Below, in pieces: positions 1 to 8,752 of a stretch of DNA of 64,000 nucleotides. Every line of letters begins with the position of its first letter. The stretch's first letter is position 1. The DNA is from Sulfurimonas hydrogeniphila (GTDB lineage Bacteria > Campylobacterota > Campylobacteria > Campylobacterales > Sulfurimonadaceae): the NCBI RefSeq assembly GCF_009068765.1, contig NZ_CP035534.1, positions 2,108,001-2,172,000 of the forward strand, in the 5' to 3' direction. Both the position numbers and the translations under genes were made by a program. The notes below the pieces were generated by a model that was not told the origin of the DNA, made no database searches, and worked only from the letters and a program-made list of their open reading frames with translations.

Positions 1-1058
1 ATACGGCAAAAACAGATTGTATACGAAAACGCAGAAGCAATGTAAATAATGCTTCATCAAGAGGATATGAGTTGCAAAGTTCCCTTGCAATTGAGAGCAG
101 CAGCGGCAAACCAATCCTTCCCTTGGTACAGAACCTAAAGACACAAGATAAAGTGCTCTCAAGCTATAATCCTACAATGAAGAGTCATCTTACCCATCTC
201 GGTGAATTAACACAAAGAATAGCTTATATCAATCAATCCCTCAACATACAAAAGAAAATTGTACATGTAATTGACAGAGAAGCAGACAGTGCGGGGTTTT
301 TCAGAGGACTGCAAAAAGAGGATTTATATATAGTACGAGCATTAGACAATGTCAAAGTCAGGTATGAAGATGAAGATATTACCCAAAAAGAGTTGTCCAA
401 AAAAATGGATAAAGGCAAATATGTAAAAACTATACAGTATCAAAATAAAAAAGTAAAAATTTATGTTAATACGGTAGATATACTTATAACAAGAGACAGC
501 TATCAAAAGACAGATACGCCACAAGGTAAAACAATAAAACAAAAAGTAAAAGGCAAGCCAATAAAAAACAGATTTATAGTCCAAAGACTCATAGATGAGA
601 AGAACAATACAGTTGCTACCTGGCTTCTGTTAAGCAATCTTCCAAAAGATGTTGATATAACAAGGATAGGATTGTGGTATTATTACAGATGGAATATAGA
701 AACGTATTTTAAACTGTTAAAAAGCTCAGGGTTTAATTTGGAAAAATGGCAGCAAGAGAGTGCACAGGCTATATTTAAACGCTTGTTTGTTGCCTCTTAT
801 GCCTGTTTGCTTGTATGGGAAATTGAACATACAAATAGTAAAAACATGCTGGCAATTAGAAAGTTTTTAGTTCGATTAAGCGGGAGATTGGTAGCAAGAA
901 AGAAGATATCTACCTCTCCGGCTCTGTTAGCAGGTTTATGGAACTTCTTCTCTGCTATGGATATGCTTGAACTTTATGATATTGAAGAACTCCATAGCAT
1001 TAAAAAAGAACTCAATGACTTTATGCAGATGGAGTTTTAAGTTGTGTAGATACTTATG
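1..1058 (+). mobile_element. IS4-family insertion sequence, cut by window edge
   Basis: This is the right-hand 1058 bases of the same 1410-bp element found four more times in the window. It ends with the 19-bp terminal repeat AGTTGTGTAGATACTTATG. The 8 bases that follow, ACTTCAGT, match the target duplication of the copy at 5179-6588. The left end lies outside the window. Confidence 0.93.
3..1040 (+). CDS. IS4-family transposase, 5' end outside window
   Basis: This is the C-terminal part, about 345 of 426 residues, of the DDE transposase that is complete in the other copies. The reading frame is open from the first codon of the window, so the missing start is caused by the window edge and not by truncation of the gene. 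The second catalytic aspartate (IDREAD motif) and the YREK signature around YYYRWNIETYFKLLK are both present. The protein part is identical to the full copies. The gene stops one base into the right terminal repeat. Confidence 0.93.
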   Translation, partial: TAKTDCIRKRRSNVNNASSRGYELQSSLAIESSSGKPILPLVQNLKTQDKVLSSYNPTMKSHLTHLGELTQRIAYINQSLNIQKKIVHVIDREADSAGFFRGLQKEDLYIVRALDNVKVRYEDEDITQKELSKKMDKGKYVKTIQYQNKKVKIYVNTVDILITRDSYQKTDTPQGKTIKQKVKGKPIKNRFIVQRLIDEKNNTVATWLLLSNLPKDVDITRIGLWYYYRWNIETYFKLLKSSGFNLEKWQQESAQAIFKRLFVASYACLLVWEIEHTNSKNMLAIRKFLVRLSGRLVARKKISTSPALLAGLWNFFSAMDMLELYDIEELHSIKKELNDFMQMEF

Positions 1059-1076
1059 ACTTCAGTGCCGGTTCCG
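1059..1076 (+). repeat. Arm of palindromic repeat next to IS
   Basis: The sequence starts ACTTCAGTGCCGG and continues with TTCCG. It is part of the small palindromic repeat family that serves as insertion target for the IS. The other half is off the window. Confidence 0.6.
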
Positions 1077-1100
1077 AGATTATTTCACTCCGATTCCTTC

Positions 1101-1523
1101 TTATTTTAATTTCCAGGCATTTGCTCTTATTCTGGAGTGGCATGATGTACACTGTCTGATAATCTGGGAATAATCTTCTATGGCATCATCTATGTTTTCA
1201 TTGTTGAGAGATACAATCATATCATCCGCATACATTGTAATCATTTTGGCTCTTTTTTGAGCGAACTTGTCCGCATAGGCTTCATTTGCAGGAAGGTAAC
1301 TTCTTGCATCTGTTATTGTCAGTGAACCAATTGCACTCTTTAGTTTATTGACGCCCTCTGTCATGCCCTCTTTGTTGTAGTAAAACCCTGCCGTTTGAAT
1401 CTGATTGACTGCCTGTAACATTTTGCGCATATCTGAAGCAAGTTCTGACTGTTTGAGCGTATCGCCTGCCTGAAGAGACGAAGAGAAGATGAAAATTGCT
1501 GTCATGATGAGTAGTGACTTCAC
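1101..1523 (-). CDS. Periplasmic monoheme cytochrome c (c'/c-556-like)
   Basis: The 140-residue product starts with a signal peptide (MKSLLIMTAIFIFSSSLQA). It has one haem-binding motif, CTSCH, close to the C-terminus. A helical domain with the haem motif at the end is the layout of the cytochrome c'/c-556 family, so it is probably an exported electron carrier. It is the last gene of a three-gene operon; 11 bases separate it from the Rieske gene, and the flavoprotein gene comes first. The most likely job is to take electrons from the upstream dehydrogenase. The exact cytochrome class is an inference from motif position. Confidence 0.8.
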   Translation of the reverse strand: MKSLLIMTAIFIFSSSLQAGDTLKQSELASDMRKMLQAVNQIQTAGFYYNKEGMTEGVNKLKSAIGSLTITDARSYLPANEAYADKFAQKRAKMITMYADDMIVSLNNENIDDAIEDYSQIIRQCTSCHSRIRANAWKLK

Positions 1524-1534
1524 TTTGCTATCCT

Positions 1535-2281
1535 TTAGTATCTTATAATATCTTTTGTAAACTCTGCAAGAGTTACAGTCGGGGCTTTGTCTTTTACAAG
1601 TTTTTTTGCTTTTCTTTTTCCGCCATACTGCTCTTTAAGTTCTGGTTTAAATGCTCTGAAAAACTCATGAAATTTATCCGGGCCCAAAACACCGACAGCC
1701 CATAAGGTATCATCATCATGATGCTCCAATACAATCGAAGCCAAAGGCTGCGGTGCAGGGCCGCCAAGTACTTTTGCTCCTTTTTTGGGATCATACACCG
1801 ATAAATGAGAACCGCATACTATTACCTCTCCTTTGTCATGACAGGGCATACTTTTGGTGCAGCCCATAGTTTTGCCCCCTGTTTTTAAGTAAGATATAAA
1901 TGTGTCACTTTTGTTGATATGTGTAAGCTGGTGCGGGCAGATGGATGAGAAAGCAACAATGTTTCTTTCTTTGCCGACTCCGCCTTTCCATATATATTGG
2001 ACACCGTCTTCACTTGTCAGTTTGACATTTTTCTCTGTAGGATGAGGCAGGGCAATCAACATACAGCTTGTTCCCGCATACGGATAGTTAAAAACATAAT
2101 TAACCTCTTTGTCCAGCTGTGATGCCAACAAAGGCTTGCCCTCGGCATCACTCAGCTGTACTTTCTTGTACGATGTATAGAGTGTACCATCCTCGGCATA
2201 GAGTCTGCCCTCTATCAAAGAAGGTGCTACAGCGACAACGCCAACACCTCCGACTACTTTTAAAAAGTCTCTTCTTAGCAT
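1535..2281 (-). CDS. Rieske 2Fe-2S protein with Tat signal
   Basis: The 248-residue product begins MLRRDFLKVVGG, a twin-arginine export signal with a hydrophobic stretch behind it. The start at MLRRD is chosen because GGGAG lies a few bases upstream; a longer frame (19 more residues) would overlap the flavoprotein gene. The two cluster-binding motifs are ICPHQLTH and VCGSHLS, giving the Rieske Cys-His and Cys-His pairs. An extra segment with two cysteines (GCTKSMPCHDKG) precedes the second motif. The gene sits 13 bases behind the flavocytochrome-c-type flavoprotein and 11 bases before a cytochrome c. The folded protein is expected outside the inner membrane, passing electrons between these two. 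A Rieske partner is unusual for such a flavoprotein. Confidence 0.85.
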   Translation of the reverse strand: MLRRDFLKVVGGVGVVAVAPSLIEGRLYAEDGTLYTSYKKVQLSDAEGKPLLASQLDKEVNYVFNYPYAGTSCMLIALPHPTEKNVKLTSEDGVQYIWKGGVGKERNIVAFSSICPHQLTHINKSDTFISYLKTGGKTMGCTKSMPCHDKGEVIVCGSHLSVYDPKKGAKVLGGPAPQPLASIVLEHHDDDTLWAVGVLGPDKFHEFFRAFKPELKEQYGGKRKAKKLVKDKAPTVTLAEFTKDIIRY

Positions 2282-2294
2282 GCAAAACTCCCTG

Positions 2295-3665
2295 TTACGC
2301 GTTAAACATATCTCTAAACATACCTTTTGCCCATTCATTCAGAGCTTTTCCGTTGTTTAGGCCTGTTTTGCCGCGCCATTGCTGTGAAAGATCGACATTT
2401 GTAAATCCTTTGAGTTTTTTGCCCTCAAACTCATACTCTGCCCTGACGGAAATCGCATGTATCGGTCCGGCTGAAACAGCAGAATAACAGACTGTCAGCG
2501 GAGACTTCCAAGGAATGTCTTTTTTGCCGTTGACTCTTTGTGCTATAAGTTTCCCGATATAGTGACCTTCAGAATTTGATGTGTTGCCTGATTTGGAGTA
2601 ACCCATCGGACGTGCATCACCGGAGACAAAAATATCTTTTTCGCCTATAACCTCATAGGTAAACGGGTCAATATTTCCTACTTTCTTGTTAAATACATTG
2701 TCTTTTGCAACGCCGCAGACTTCCAAGAGCTTTCCGCCTCTGACATGCGGATAAAATGCAGCATCTTCAAAGGAATACTCATCATCAAATTCACCCGCGA
2801 CAACGACTTTTTTATCTAAATCTATGCTCATTATTTTAGAGTTTGGATGGTACTCGATATAGTCTTTGTACATTTCGTCAAAAGAAGACTGGAATCCCTC
2901 TTTTTTGATCGTTATATCCGGATTTTCATCAAGAAGGATCACCTTGCCCTCAATCTCGTTTTTCTTAAAATAATCTGCTATCAGACAGGCTCTTTCATAA
3001 GGAGCAGGCAGACATCTGTAGTTTCCGCCCGGAACCGTCAGTATAAAATTACCGCCCTCAAAATCTTCCAGTTTTGCTTTGAGTGTCATGTGCTCGCTTC
3101 CGGGAATAAAGGCGGCAGGATACTCGGTGCGAAGCCTCTGTTCTGTAACAGTATCGACATTCCATGCACTGTAGTCATAGTCAATACCGGGAGCCAGTAC
3201 CAGATAGTCATATTTGATGTCTCCGTTGCTTGTTTTAATGATTTTGTTTGCTTTGTCTATACCGATAGCCGTAGCATTAAAGTATGTATATTTGTTTTCG
3301 CGGGCTGCCTGTAAATAATCATGTGTTAAGAACTCCAAATCCACTTCACCGACAAGATACAGGTTGCTTATAGGACAGGATATAAACTCTGTTCTTTGTT
3401 CCACTAAAACAACATCCGCATTGGGTGCGAATTTCTTTGTGTATTTTGCGATAGACAAACCGCTCCAGCCGCCGCCTACAATCACTACTCTTTTGCCGGT
3501 TGCCGGAGGAAGGGGTGCCGGTGTGCCCATACCTACACTGCTGTTTGTTTTGTTTTGTTTTTTTGAGGGTTTTGCTTCACCATAAGCGCACCCGGTCAAA
3601 GTTGTAGCAGCTGCAGCTACACTGATAGCACCAAGTCTCAGGGCATCTCTACGATTCATATTCAT
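2295..3665 (-). CDS. fccB: Sulfide dehydrogenase flavoprotein subunit (FccB/SoxF-like)
   Basis: The 456-residue product resembles the flavin-binding subunit of flavocytochrome c sulfide dehydrogenase, which oxidises sulfide to sulfur in the periplasm. The N-terminus has a twin-arginine signal (RRDALRLG) followed by LTGC, which fits a lipobox, so the protein may be a Tat-exported lipoprotein. An FAD-binding GGGWSGLSIAKY motif lies near residue 65. Likely redox cysteines are in FISCPISN and in YRCLPAPYERACL. The C-terminal third (VCYSAVSAGPIHAISV to the end) fits the family's own C-terminal domain. AGGAGA lies upstream of the start; an alternative start is two codons later. The gene opens an operon with a Rieske protein and a cytochrome c. 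A role in sulfide oxidation is inferred from the family. Confidence 0.85.
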   Translation of the reverse strand: MNMNRRDALRLGAISVAAAATTLTGCAYGEAKPSKKQNKTNSSVGMGTPAPLPPATGKRVVIVGGGWSGLSIAKYTKKFAPNADVVLVEQRTEFISCPISNLYLVGEVDLEFLTHDYLQAARENKYTYFNATAIGIDKANKIIKTSNGDIKYDYLVLAPGIDYDYSAWNVDTVTEQRLRTEYPAAFIPGSEHMTLKAKLEDFEGGNFILTVPGGNYRCLPAPYERACLIADYFKKNEIEGKVILLDENPDITIKKEGFQSSFDEMYKDYIEYHPNSKIMSIDLDKKVVVAGEFDDEYSFEDAAFYPHVRGGKLLEVCGVAKDNVFNKKVGNIDPFTYEVIGEKDIFVSGDARPMGYSKSGNTSNSEGHYIGKLIAQRVNGKKDIPWKSPLTVCYSAVSAGPIHAISVRAEYEFEGKKLKGFTNVDLSQQWRGKTGLNNGKALNEWAKGMFRDMFNA

Positions 3666-3984
3666 TCCATTCTCCTGTAAAGTTAAATATACTTTAAAAA
3701 CAAAAACTTGTTTTCAATCAGGAAAATAGTATTACTGCTCGTCTTAAGCAATCTTAAAATATAAAATTAATTTATAATATTAAAGCATTAATCTTTTAAT
3801 AATCATAATTATTAATTATTATTGTAGAGTTTTTGACCGTGTGTGAAAATGAAAGTTTCATACAGCAGGGCTTTTGAAACAATTTGAGTTTATTTAAAAT
3901 AATTTTATCACAAAAATGTAATATATCTAAAATATTTTAATGATGTGTATAAAAGTAACATATAGGAAATATTAAAGTCTATTT
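3666..3984. other. AT-rich intergenic region, no gene seen
   Basis: This region separates the 3' end of rnhB from the start of the flavoprotein operon, which it should serve as promoter region on the minus strand. It is very AT-rich with several TATAAT-like strings. I see no convincing open frame, tRNA or strong hairpin. Confidence 0.5.
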
Positions 3985-4539
3985 TTAATCGAAGAGTGTA
4001 GATTCCAGTGCCTTAATTTTATAGCTTCTGCGATGAATTTCGCAGTAGCCATACTTTTTTATCATGGCTACATGTAACTTGGTGCCGTAGCCTTTGTGCT
4101 TTTCAAACTGATACTGGGGGTATTTTTTTGCCTGTTCCAAAATATCTCTGTCATGTGCAACTTTAGCCAGGATGGATGCTGCACTTACTTCGGGGACTTT
4201 ACCGTCAGCCTTGATCATAGTTGTCAGGTTTTGTACTCCATAGCTTTGGTTGCCGTCAAACAGATACTCATCCGCCTGCAGATTTTTCATAATTTCAAGA
4301 AGCCCTTTTTTTAAACATGCAGATATTCCGTTGTTGTCTATCTCCTGTGCAGAAAATTTGACGATATGGTAACTTGCATTTTTGACAATCAAGGTATAAA
4401 GAGCTTCACGCTTTTTGGCTGTCAGTTTTTTTGAATCATGCAGTCCGACAATGGTATTGTGCAAAATACAGCCGGCCATTACCAAATCTCCCGCCAGAGG
4501 TCCGCGCCCGGCCTCATCTATACCACAGAGCAAATGCAT
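3985..4539 (-). CDS. rnhB: Ribonuclease HII
   Basis: The 184-residue product cleaves the RNA strand of RNA-DNA hybrids and removes misincorporated ribonucleotides. The N-terminal motif CGIDEAGRGPLAGDLV holds the Asp-Glu active-site pair. The middle holds HDSKKLTAKKRE, and VSAASILAKVAHDRD is the typical family block with the further catalytic aspartate. The start at MHLLCGIDEAG gives normal family length. This ATG overlaps the stop of the upstream membrane protein gene by one base (TGATG), so the two are translationally coupled. A longer frame exists upstream but would add 29 residues inside the neighbouring gene. Confidence 0.94.
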   Translation of the reverse strand: MHLLCGIDEAGRGPLAGDLVMAGCILHNTIVGLHDSKKLTAKKREALYTLIVKNASYHIVKFSAQEIDNNGISACLKKGLLEIMKNLQADEYLFDGNQSYGVQNLTTMIKADGKVPEVSAASILAKVAHDRDILEQAKKYPQYQFEKHKGYGTKLHVAMIKKYGYCEIHRRSYKIKALESTLFD

Positions 4540-5018
4540 CAGTTCATGCTCGCCATGGTAAACATTACAGAAATAATATATAAGAAAAAGAGGCAAACAA
4601 AGAGAACATAGACCCATACAACCCATTGATTGTATCCGCCAACTTCTTTCATTGTCTCAATACGTTTTTGCGGATCCGCAATAGCATTTTCTATCTCGGC
4701 TTTTTTCTGTTTATAGCCTTTGTATACAAAATAGGTAGAAAAACCGCCCGCAAGTATGGCAACAAGCAATCCGCCAAAGGGTATGGCTGTGGCCAATATG
4801 GAAAGCACAAAAAGCACAAGTGCAGGGACATACTGTTTTCTGTAAAGCAAAAAGGCCCATCCGCCAAAAAAAGCCCACCAGCTCCAAACCCATTTCATCG
4901 TGTCAATCCCGTTGACATCAAATTTGGAAAACGCCTGTTGGTACCAGAATGTTTTTTCCGGTTTGTTCACAAAAGCCTCCAGCATTGCTTTTTCATATTC
5001 GTCTTGAGGTAATTGCAT
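4539..5018 (-). CDS. DUF2628-like membrane protein
   Basis: The 159-residue protein has a charged N-terminal segment (about 40 residues). Then come three hydrophobic spans: around WVWSWWAFFGGWAFLLYRKQ, VPALVLFVLSILATAIPFGG with the following segment, and a C-terminal span VWVYVLFVCLFFLYIISVMF. The AFFGGWAFLLYRKQY block is the hallmark seen in DUF2628 proteins, whose function is unknown. It precedes rnhB with a one-base overlap. A small inner-membrane protein is the safest description. Confidence 0.7.
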   Translation of the reverse strand: MQLPQDEYEKAMLEAFVNKPEKTFWYQQAFSKFDVNGIDTMKWVWSWWAFFGGWAFLLYRKQYVPALVLFVLSILATAIPFGGLLVAILAGGFSTYFVYKGYKQKKAEIENAIADPQKRIETMKEVGGYNQWVVWVYVLFVCLFFLYIISVMFTMASMN

Positions 5019-5117
5019 AAACTTTTCCTGTTTGTTTTATATAACGTATTATAATGAAAGAAGTTAATAAAGTACAGCTTTGCCAACAAAAGTCAGCCAA
5101 TTCTCCAGCCACTCCCG

Positions 5118-5178
5118 GCCCGCACTGAAGTACGGGTTCCGAAAAAGCCGGAAATCTTCCCGGAACCGGTACTTCAGT
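5118..5178 (+). repeat. Palindromic repeat pair split by an IS
   Basis: The first arm has the quasi-palindromic core CCCGCACTGAAGTACGGG followed by TTCCG. The second arm, starting CGGAACCGGTACTTCAGT, is its inverted partner. The second arm is interrupted after position 5178 by the IS and continues at 6589-6602 (ACTTCAGTGCCGGC). Without the IS the two 24-bp arms form a long hairpin with a loop of about 19 bases. The family recurs at 20277, 21896, 22401, 23878, 27063, 29867 and 38692. Confidence 0.8.
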
Positions 5179-6588
5179 CATAAGTATCTACACAACTTAA
5201 AACTCCATCTGCATAAAGTCATTGAGTTCTTTTTTAATGCTATGGAGTTCTTCAATATCATAAAGTTCAAGCATATCCATAGCAGAGAAGAAGTTCCATA
5301 AACCTGCTAACAGAGCCGGAGAGGTAGATATCTTCTTTCTTGCTACCAATCTCCCGCTTAATCGAACTAAAAACTTTCTAATTGCCAGCATGTTTTTACT
5401 ATTTGTATGTTCAATTTCCCATACAAGCAAACAGGCATAAGAGGCAACAAACAAGCGTTTAAATATAGCCTGTGCACTCTCTTGCTGCCATTTTTCCAAA
5501 TTAAACCCTGAGCTTTTTAACAGTTTAAAATACGTTTCTATATTCCATCTGTAATAATACCACAATCCTATCCTTGTTATATCAACATCTTTTGGAAGAT
5601 TGCTTAACAGAAGCCAGGTAGCAACTGTATTGTTCTTCTCATCTATGAGTCTTTGGACTATAAATCTGTTTTTTATTGGCTTGCCTTTTACTTTTTGTTT
5701 TATTGTTTTACCTTGTGGCGTATCTGTCTTTTGATAGCTGTCTCTTGTTATAAGTATATCTACCGTATTAACATAAATTTTTACTTTTTTATTTTGATAC
5801 TGTATAGTTTTTACATATTTGCCTTTATCCATTTTTTTGGACAACTCTTTTTGGGTAATATCTTCATCTTCATACCTGACTTTGACATTGTCTAATGCTC
5901 GTACTATATATAAATCCTCTTTTTGCAGTCCTCTGAAAAACCCCGCACTGTCTGCTTCTCTGTCAATTACATGTACAATTTTCTTTTGTATGTTGAGGGA
6001 TTGATTGATATAAGCTATTCTTTGTGTTAATTCACCGAGATGGGTAAGATGACTCTTCATTGTAGGATTATAGCTTGAGAGCACTTTATCTTGTGTCTTT
6101 AGGTTCTGTACCAAGGGAAGGATTGGTTTGCCGCTGCTGCTCTCAATTGCAAGGGAACTTTGCAACTCATATCCTCTTGATGAAGCATTATTTACATTGC
6201 TTCTGCGTTTTCGTATACAATCTGTTTTTGCCGTATGGTTTTTATAATTTATGAGTGACCAGTCATGGGCTACAAGTATATATTCATCACTGCTTTTATT
6301 AATAGTTTTAATCCCTCTTGTAAGCATTGGCTCATTGAGTGACTCTATATCTACATGCTCATTATTGTAAAATCTCCAAGCACTTTGTGCTTGTGAAAAT
6401 CCTTCAGTCTTTTGTAGCAGGTTTAATCCATTGGTACTGTGTTGTTTATGATTCATATGACTTTTTACCAGTCTCATATATCTTTTTTTTTAAACGCTCT
6501 TCCATTGCATAAACTCTCTTGTTTTTTAAAATCTTATGCAATATCTATTCCGCTTTCTTTGCTTTTTTGAGTTGTGTAGATACTTATG
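5179..6588 (-). mobile_element. IS4-family insertion sequence, full copy
   Basis: The element is 1410 bp long with perfect 19-bp terminal inverted repeats CATAAGTATCTACACAACT. It is flanked by the direct 8-bp duplication ACTTCAGT (5171-5178 and 6589-6596). The duplication lies exactly in the centre of one arm of the palindromic repeat. The length and sequence of the ends equal those of the other full copies. Confidence 0.96.
5197..6477 (-). CDS. IS4-family DDE transposase
   Basis: The 426-residue transposase has an N-terminal helical DNA-binding region with the AWRFYNNE block seen in Tn5/IS50-like enzymes. The first catalytic Asp is at about residue 72 (AHDWSLINY), the second at 172 (IDREAD), and the catalytic Glu at 314 within the YREK signature (Y307, R310, E314, K321). 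It cuts and rejoins the element's ends. An upstream ATG at 6505 begins MEERLKKK in another frame, and an A9 run lies between the two frames. A one-base slip there would yield an N-terminus MEERLKKRYMRL, which fits the family better. Confidence 0.95.
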   Translation of the reverse strand: MRLVKSHMNHKQHSTNGLNLLQKTEGFSQAQSAWRFYNNEHVDIESLNEPMLTRGIKTINKSSDEYILVAHDWSLINYKNHTAKTDCIRKRRSNVNNASSRGYELQSSLAIESSSGKPILPLVQNLKTQDKVLSSYNPTMKSHLTHLGELTQRIAYINQSLNIQKKIVHVIDREADSAGFFRGLQKEDLYIVRALDNVKVRYEDEDITQKELSKKMDKGKYVKTIQYQNKKVKIYVNTVDILITRDSYQKTDTPQGKTIKQKVKGKPIKNRFIVQRLIDEKNNTVATWLLLSNLPKDVDITRIGLWYYYRWNIETYFKLLKSSGFNLEKWQQESAQAIFKRLFVASYACLLVWEIEHTNSKNMLAIRKFLVRLSGRLVARKKISTSPALLAGLWNFFSAMDMLELYDIEELHSIKKELNDFMQMEF

Positions 6589-6614
6589 ACTTCAGTGCCG
6601 GCTGTTGCAACTTT

Positions 6615-7715
6615 TTAATCTCCCAGTGCCCAGATATCAAAAGGGATGATATCCACACTGCTGAGCGGATGCGCGATATTTCCCTCTTTGTTCATGGTTA
6701 TGACCGTGATTTTGGTAATTCCGTAGCTGAATATAAAAGCTTCAATACTTTCAAGTTTCTTAAAGAGTCTGCGTTCATCCACAAAAGGTTTGCAAAGAAT
6801 AATTTCATCGTTTGTGGGAAGATAAAAATCAATACCTTCTTCATAATAACATTCGGCAGATGATTTAAGCAGTTCAAGATAGACCATGTTTTCAAAAAGT
6901 TTTGCAAAGTTTTTTTCAATGCTTAAGGCACTTTTTAAAGAAGTATCACACAGATAGACCTTTTTTGTTGCACGTGTATGCTGATATTTTGCCAGTAAAT
7001 GAATATACTTTTTTTCTGCCAAAAGAGCAAAAGATGCATACAATCTGTCTTTGGAAATTTTACGCGTACTTTTAAGCCTTTCGTATAATGTATAGGCAGA
7101 GAGCTTCTGCGACATGAATTTTGCACATAAACACAATATGTCAAATTCAATTTCGCTCAGGGTGAACTGTAAAATATTTTGCAAATAAATTACTCGCTCA
7201 TCCGGTGCTACAGTATGCATAGATGCAAGTCCTCCGAGTTGGAAAAAGTGGTTGAGCGCACTTGAGTCATATTTGTGCTCATATGCCAAAAATTCTTCAT
7301 AATCAAGCGGATAAAGTGTCAAAGGCTCCAAAAAGTCAAAATTGTAGGGAATTTCACTTGTAATGACCAACTGCGAAACATTCACGAATTTGATGGTTGG
7401 ATTGTAGTTATCCAAAACAAGTGTGTCAATTTTGTTGATATTGCAAAAAGAGGGGAGCGCGGCATTGAGTTTTTCGCTCTCTATGCGTACATCATTGCAG
7501 TTGATATAAAGATAGGAACTCTTTTTTAAAGATAAAAGATAGTTTTTGACCAAACGGGTTTTTCCGCTTTTGGTGATACCGCTGATTTGGTATGATCTGT
7601 CATCTATAAAAACTTTTCTTTGTATATATTTTTCTACATGTAAGTCGGTTTTATAAAATTCTTCGAGTAGTATTTCCATAAAATTTCCAATTTTTAAACT
7701 ATCCAATTGTATCAT
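6615..7715 (-). CDS. AAA-type ATPase of unknown function
   Basis: The 366-residue protein has a P-loop near residue 46 (GITKSGKTRLV) and a short hydrophobic strand with an acidic end (IDTLVLDNYN), fitting Walker A and B. The C-terminal half has a helical, possibly winged-helix, region and a nuclease-like segment (NMVYLELLKS). This resembles the ATPase plus DUF4143-like proteins, but the match is loose. The first ATG has AAGGA only three bases away; an alternative start 12 codons later (MEILLEEF) is also possible. The gene ends right beside the palindromic repeat that the IS entered, so the IS left it intact. It lies divergent from the ribosomal operon. Confidence 0.55.
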   Translation of the reverse strand: MIQLDSLKIGNFMEILLEEFYKTDLHVEKYIQRKVFIDDRSYQISGITKSGKTRLVKNYLLSLKKSSYLYINCNDVRIESEKLNAALPSFCNINKIDTLVLDNYNPTIKFVNVSQLVITSEIPYNFDFLEPLTLYPLDYEEFLAYEHKYDSSALNHFFQLGGLASMHTVAPDERVIYLQNILQFTLSEIEFDILCLCAKFMSQKLSAYTLYERLKSTRKISKDRLYASFALLAEKKYIHLLAKYQHTRATKKVYLCDTSLKSALSIEKNFAKLFENMVYLELLKSSAECYYEEGIDFYLPTNDEIILCKPFVDERRLFKKLESIEAFIFSYGITKITVITMNKEGNIAHPLSSVDIIPFDIWALGD

Positions 7716-7771
7716 TTCCTTATTAAAAGGAAATAAATTATAAAGAAAAACGATTTTTGGACCCTAAATCC

Positions 7772-7800
7772 TTGAATATTCAGAGCTCTTTGAGTATAAT
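7772..7800 (+). promoter_or_regulatory. Sigma-70-type promoter of the S10-spc operon
   Basis: TTGAAT and TATAAT are separated by exactly 17 bases and end 56 bases before the rpsJ start. This is the only strong promoter-like pair in front of the operon. Confidence 0.75.
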
Positions 7801-7817
7801 TCCGTTCCCTTAAAATA

Positions 7818-7835
7818 GTTGGGCTAGGATCCAAC
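7818..7835 (+). promoter_or_regulatory. Hairpin in rpsJ leader
   Basis: GTTGG and CCAAC pair around an 8-base loop in the 5' leader of the operon, about 20 bases before the rpsJ ribosome-binding site AGAAGGA. It could be part of a ribosomal-protein autoregulation site, as is known for S10 operon leaders in other bacteria. It is short, so this is tentative. Confidence 0.35.
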
Positions 7836-7856
7836 GAGTTCTTTAGAAGGAAAAAC

Positions 7857-8168
7857 ATGGAAAAAATTCGTTTAAAATTGAAAGCTTACGATCATCGTGT
7901 GTTAGATAGATCAGTAGCGTCAATCGTAGAGGCTGTAAAGCGTACAGGTGCCGTAATTCGTGGTCCAATACCTTTACCAACAAAAATTCGTAAATATACA
8001 GTATTGAAATCAGTTCACGTTAACAAAAAAGCGCGTGAGCAGTTTGAGATTCGTATGCACGCAAGAATGATCGACATCGTTTCTGCAACACCGGAAACAG
8101 TGGATTCATTAATGAAACTAGATCTTGCACCGGAAGTGGACGTTGAAGTTCGCTCTATGGACAAATAG
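7857..8168 (+). CDS. rpsJ: 30S ribosomal protein S10
   Basis: The 103-residue protein is the first gene of the S10-spc operon and has normal length. [14 protein letters not shown] and the segment [15 protein letters not shown] are family hallmarks. S10 is part of the head of the small subunit and also acts in antitermination as NusE. AGAAGGA lies before the start. Confidence 0.97.
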   Translation: MEKIRLKLKAYDHRVLDRSVASIVEAVKRTGAVIRGPIPLPTKIRKYTVLKSVHVNKKAREQFEIRMHARMIDIVSATPETVDSLMKLDLAPEVDVEVRSMDK

Positions 8169-8176
8169 GAGTAATC

Positions 8177-8752
8177 GTGGAATATATTGTTGAAAAAATC
8201 GGTATGAGCCGTACTATCACAGTTCCGTCTAAACCAGTTACTCTGTTAAGAGTTTTAGATGCGAAAGTATGTGAAGTGAATGAAGGTACTGCTATTGTCG
8301 CGTATAACAGTGGTAAAAAAATGAATAAAGCAATAGAAGGTCAACAGAAGAAATACAACCTTCCGACTGAATTTAACCGTTTTGTTACATTAGAAGTAAC
8401 AAATACCGAAGCCGGTGATTTGGATTTAGCTCCGCTTGCAGAGGCAAGTGTACTTAAAACTACTTTCAACACAAAAGGTCGTGGTTTTTCAGGTGCAATG
8501 AAGCGTTGGAATTTCGGTGGTGGTCCTGCATCTCACGGTCACAGATTTGGTCGTAGAACAGGTTCTATCGGTAATGCTGAATGGCCAGGTCGTGTAATGA
8601 AGGGTAAAAAAATGCCTGGACAATACGGAAATACACAAAACAGTGTGAAAAATGAAATCGTTTCTTTCGATGCTGAAAACAAAATCATTGCGGTTTTAGG
8701 TTCAGTTTCAGGTGCTAACGGTTCTTTAGGTCGTGTAAAGGTAGCTAAATAA
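8177..8752 (+). CDS. rplC: 50S ribosomal protein L3
   Basis: The 191-residue protein begins at a GTG codon preceded by TAGGAG. The conserved block [20 protein letters not shown] near the middle is the L3 loop that reaches toward the peptidyl-transferase centre. It starts 8 bases after rpsJ and overlaps rplD by one base. Confidence 0.96.
   Translation: MEYIVEKIGMSRTITVPSKPVTLLRVLDAKVCEVNEGTAIVAYNSGKKMNKAIEGQQKKYNLPTEFNRFVTLEVTNTEAGDLDLAPLAEASVLKTTFNTKGRGFSGAMKRWNFGGGPASHGHRFGRRTGSIGNAEWPGRVMKGKKMPGQYGNTQNSVKNEIVSFDAENKIIAVLGSVSGANGSLGRVKVAK

Noticed and set aside
342-584. Open frames on the opposite strand of the transposase (80 and 61 codons), repeated with each IS copy
   Set aside because: They are antisense shadows of the transposase gene, without ribosome-binding sites, and repeat only because the IS repeats.
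2282-2338. Longer start for the Rieske protein
   Set aside because: It would overlap the flavoprotein gene and displace the Tat signal from the N-terminus.
5118-5178. Palindromic repeats as a CRISPR array
   Set aside because: Copies are scattered over the window, lie as inverted arms and have no regular spacers; no cas genes are present.
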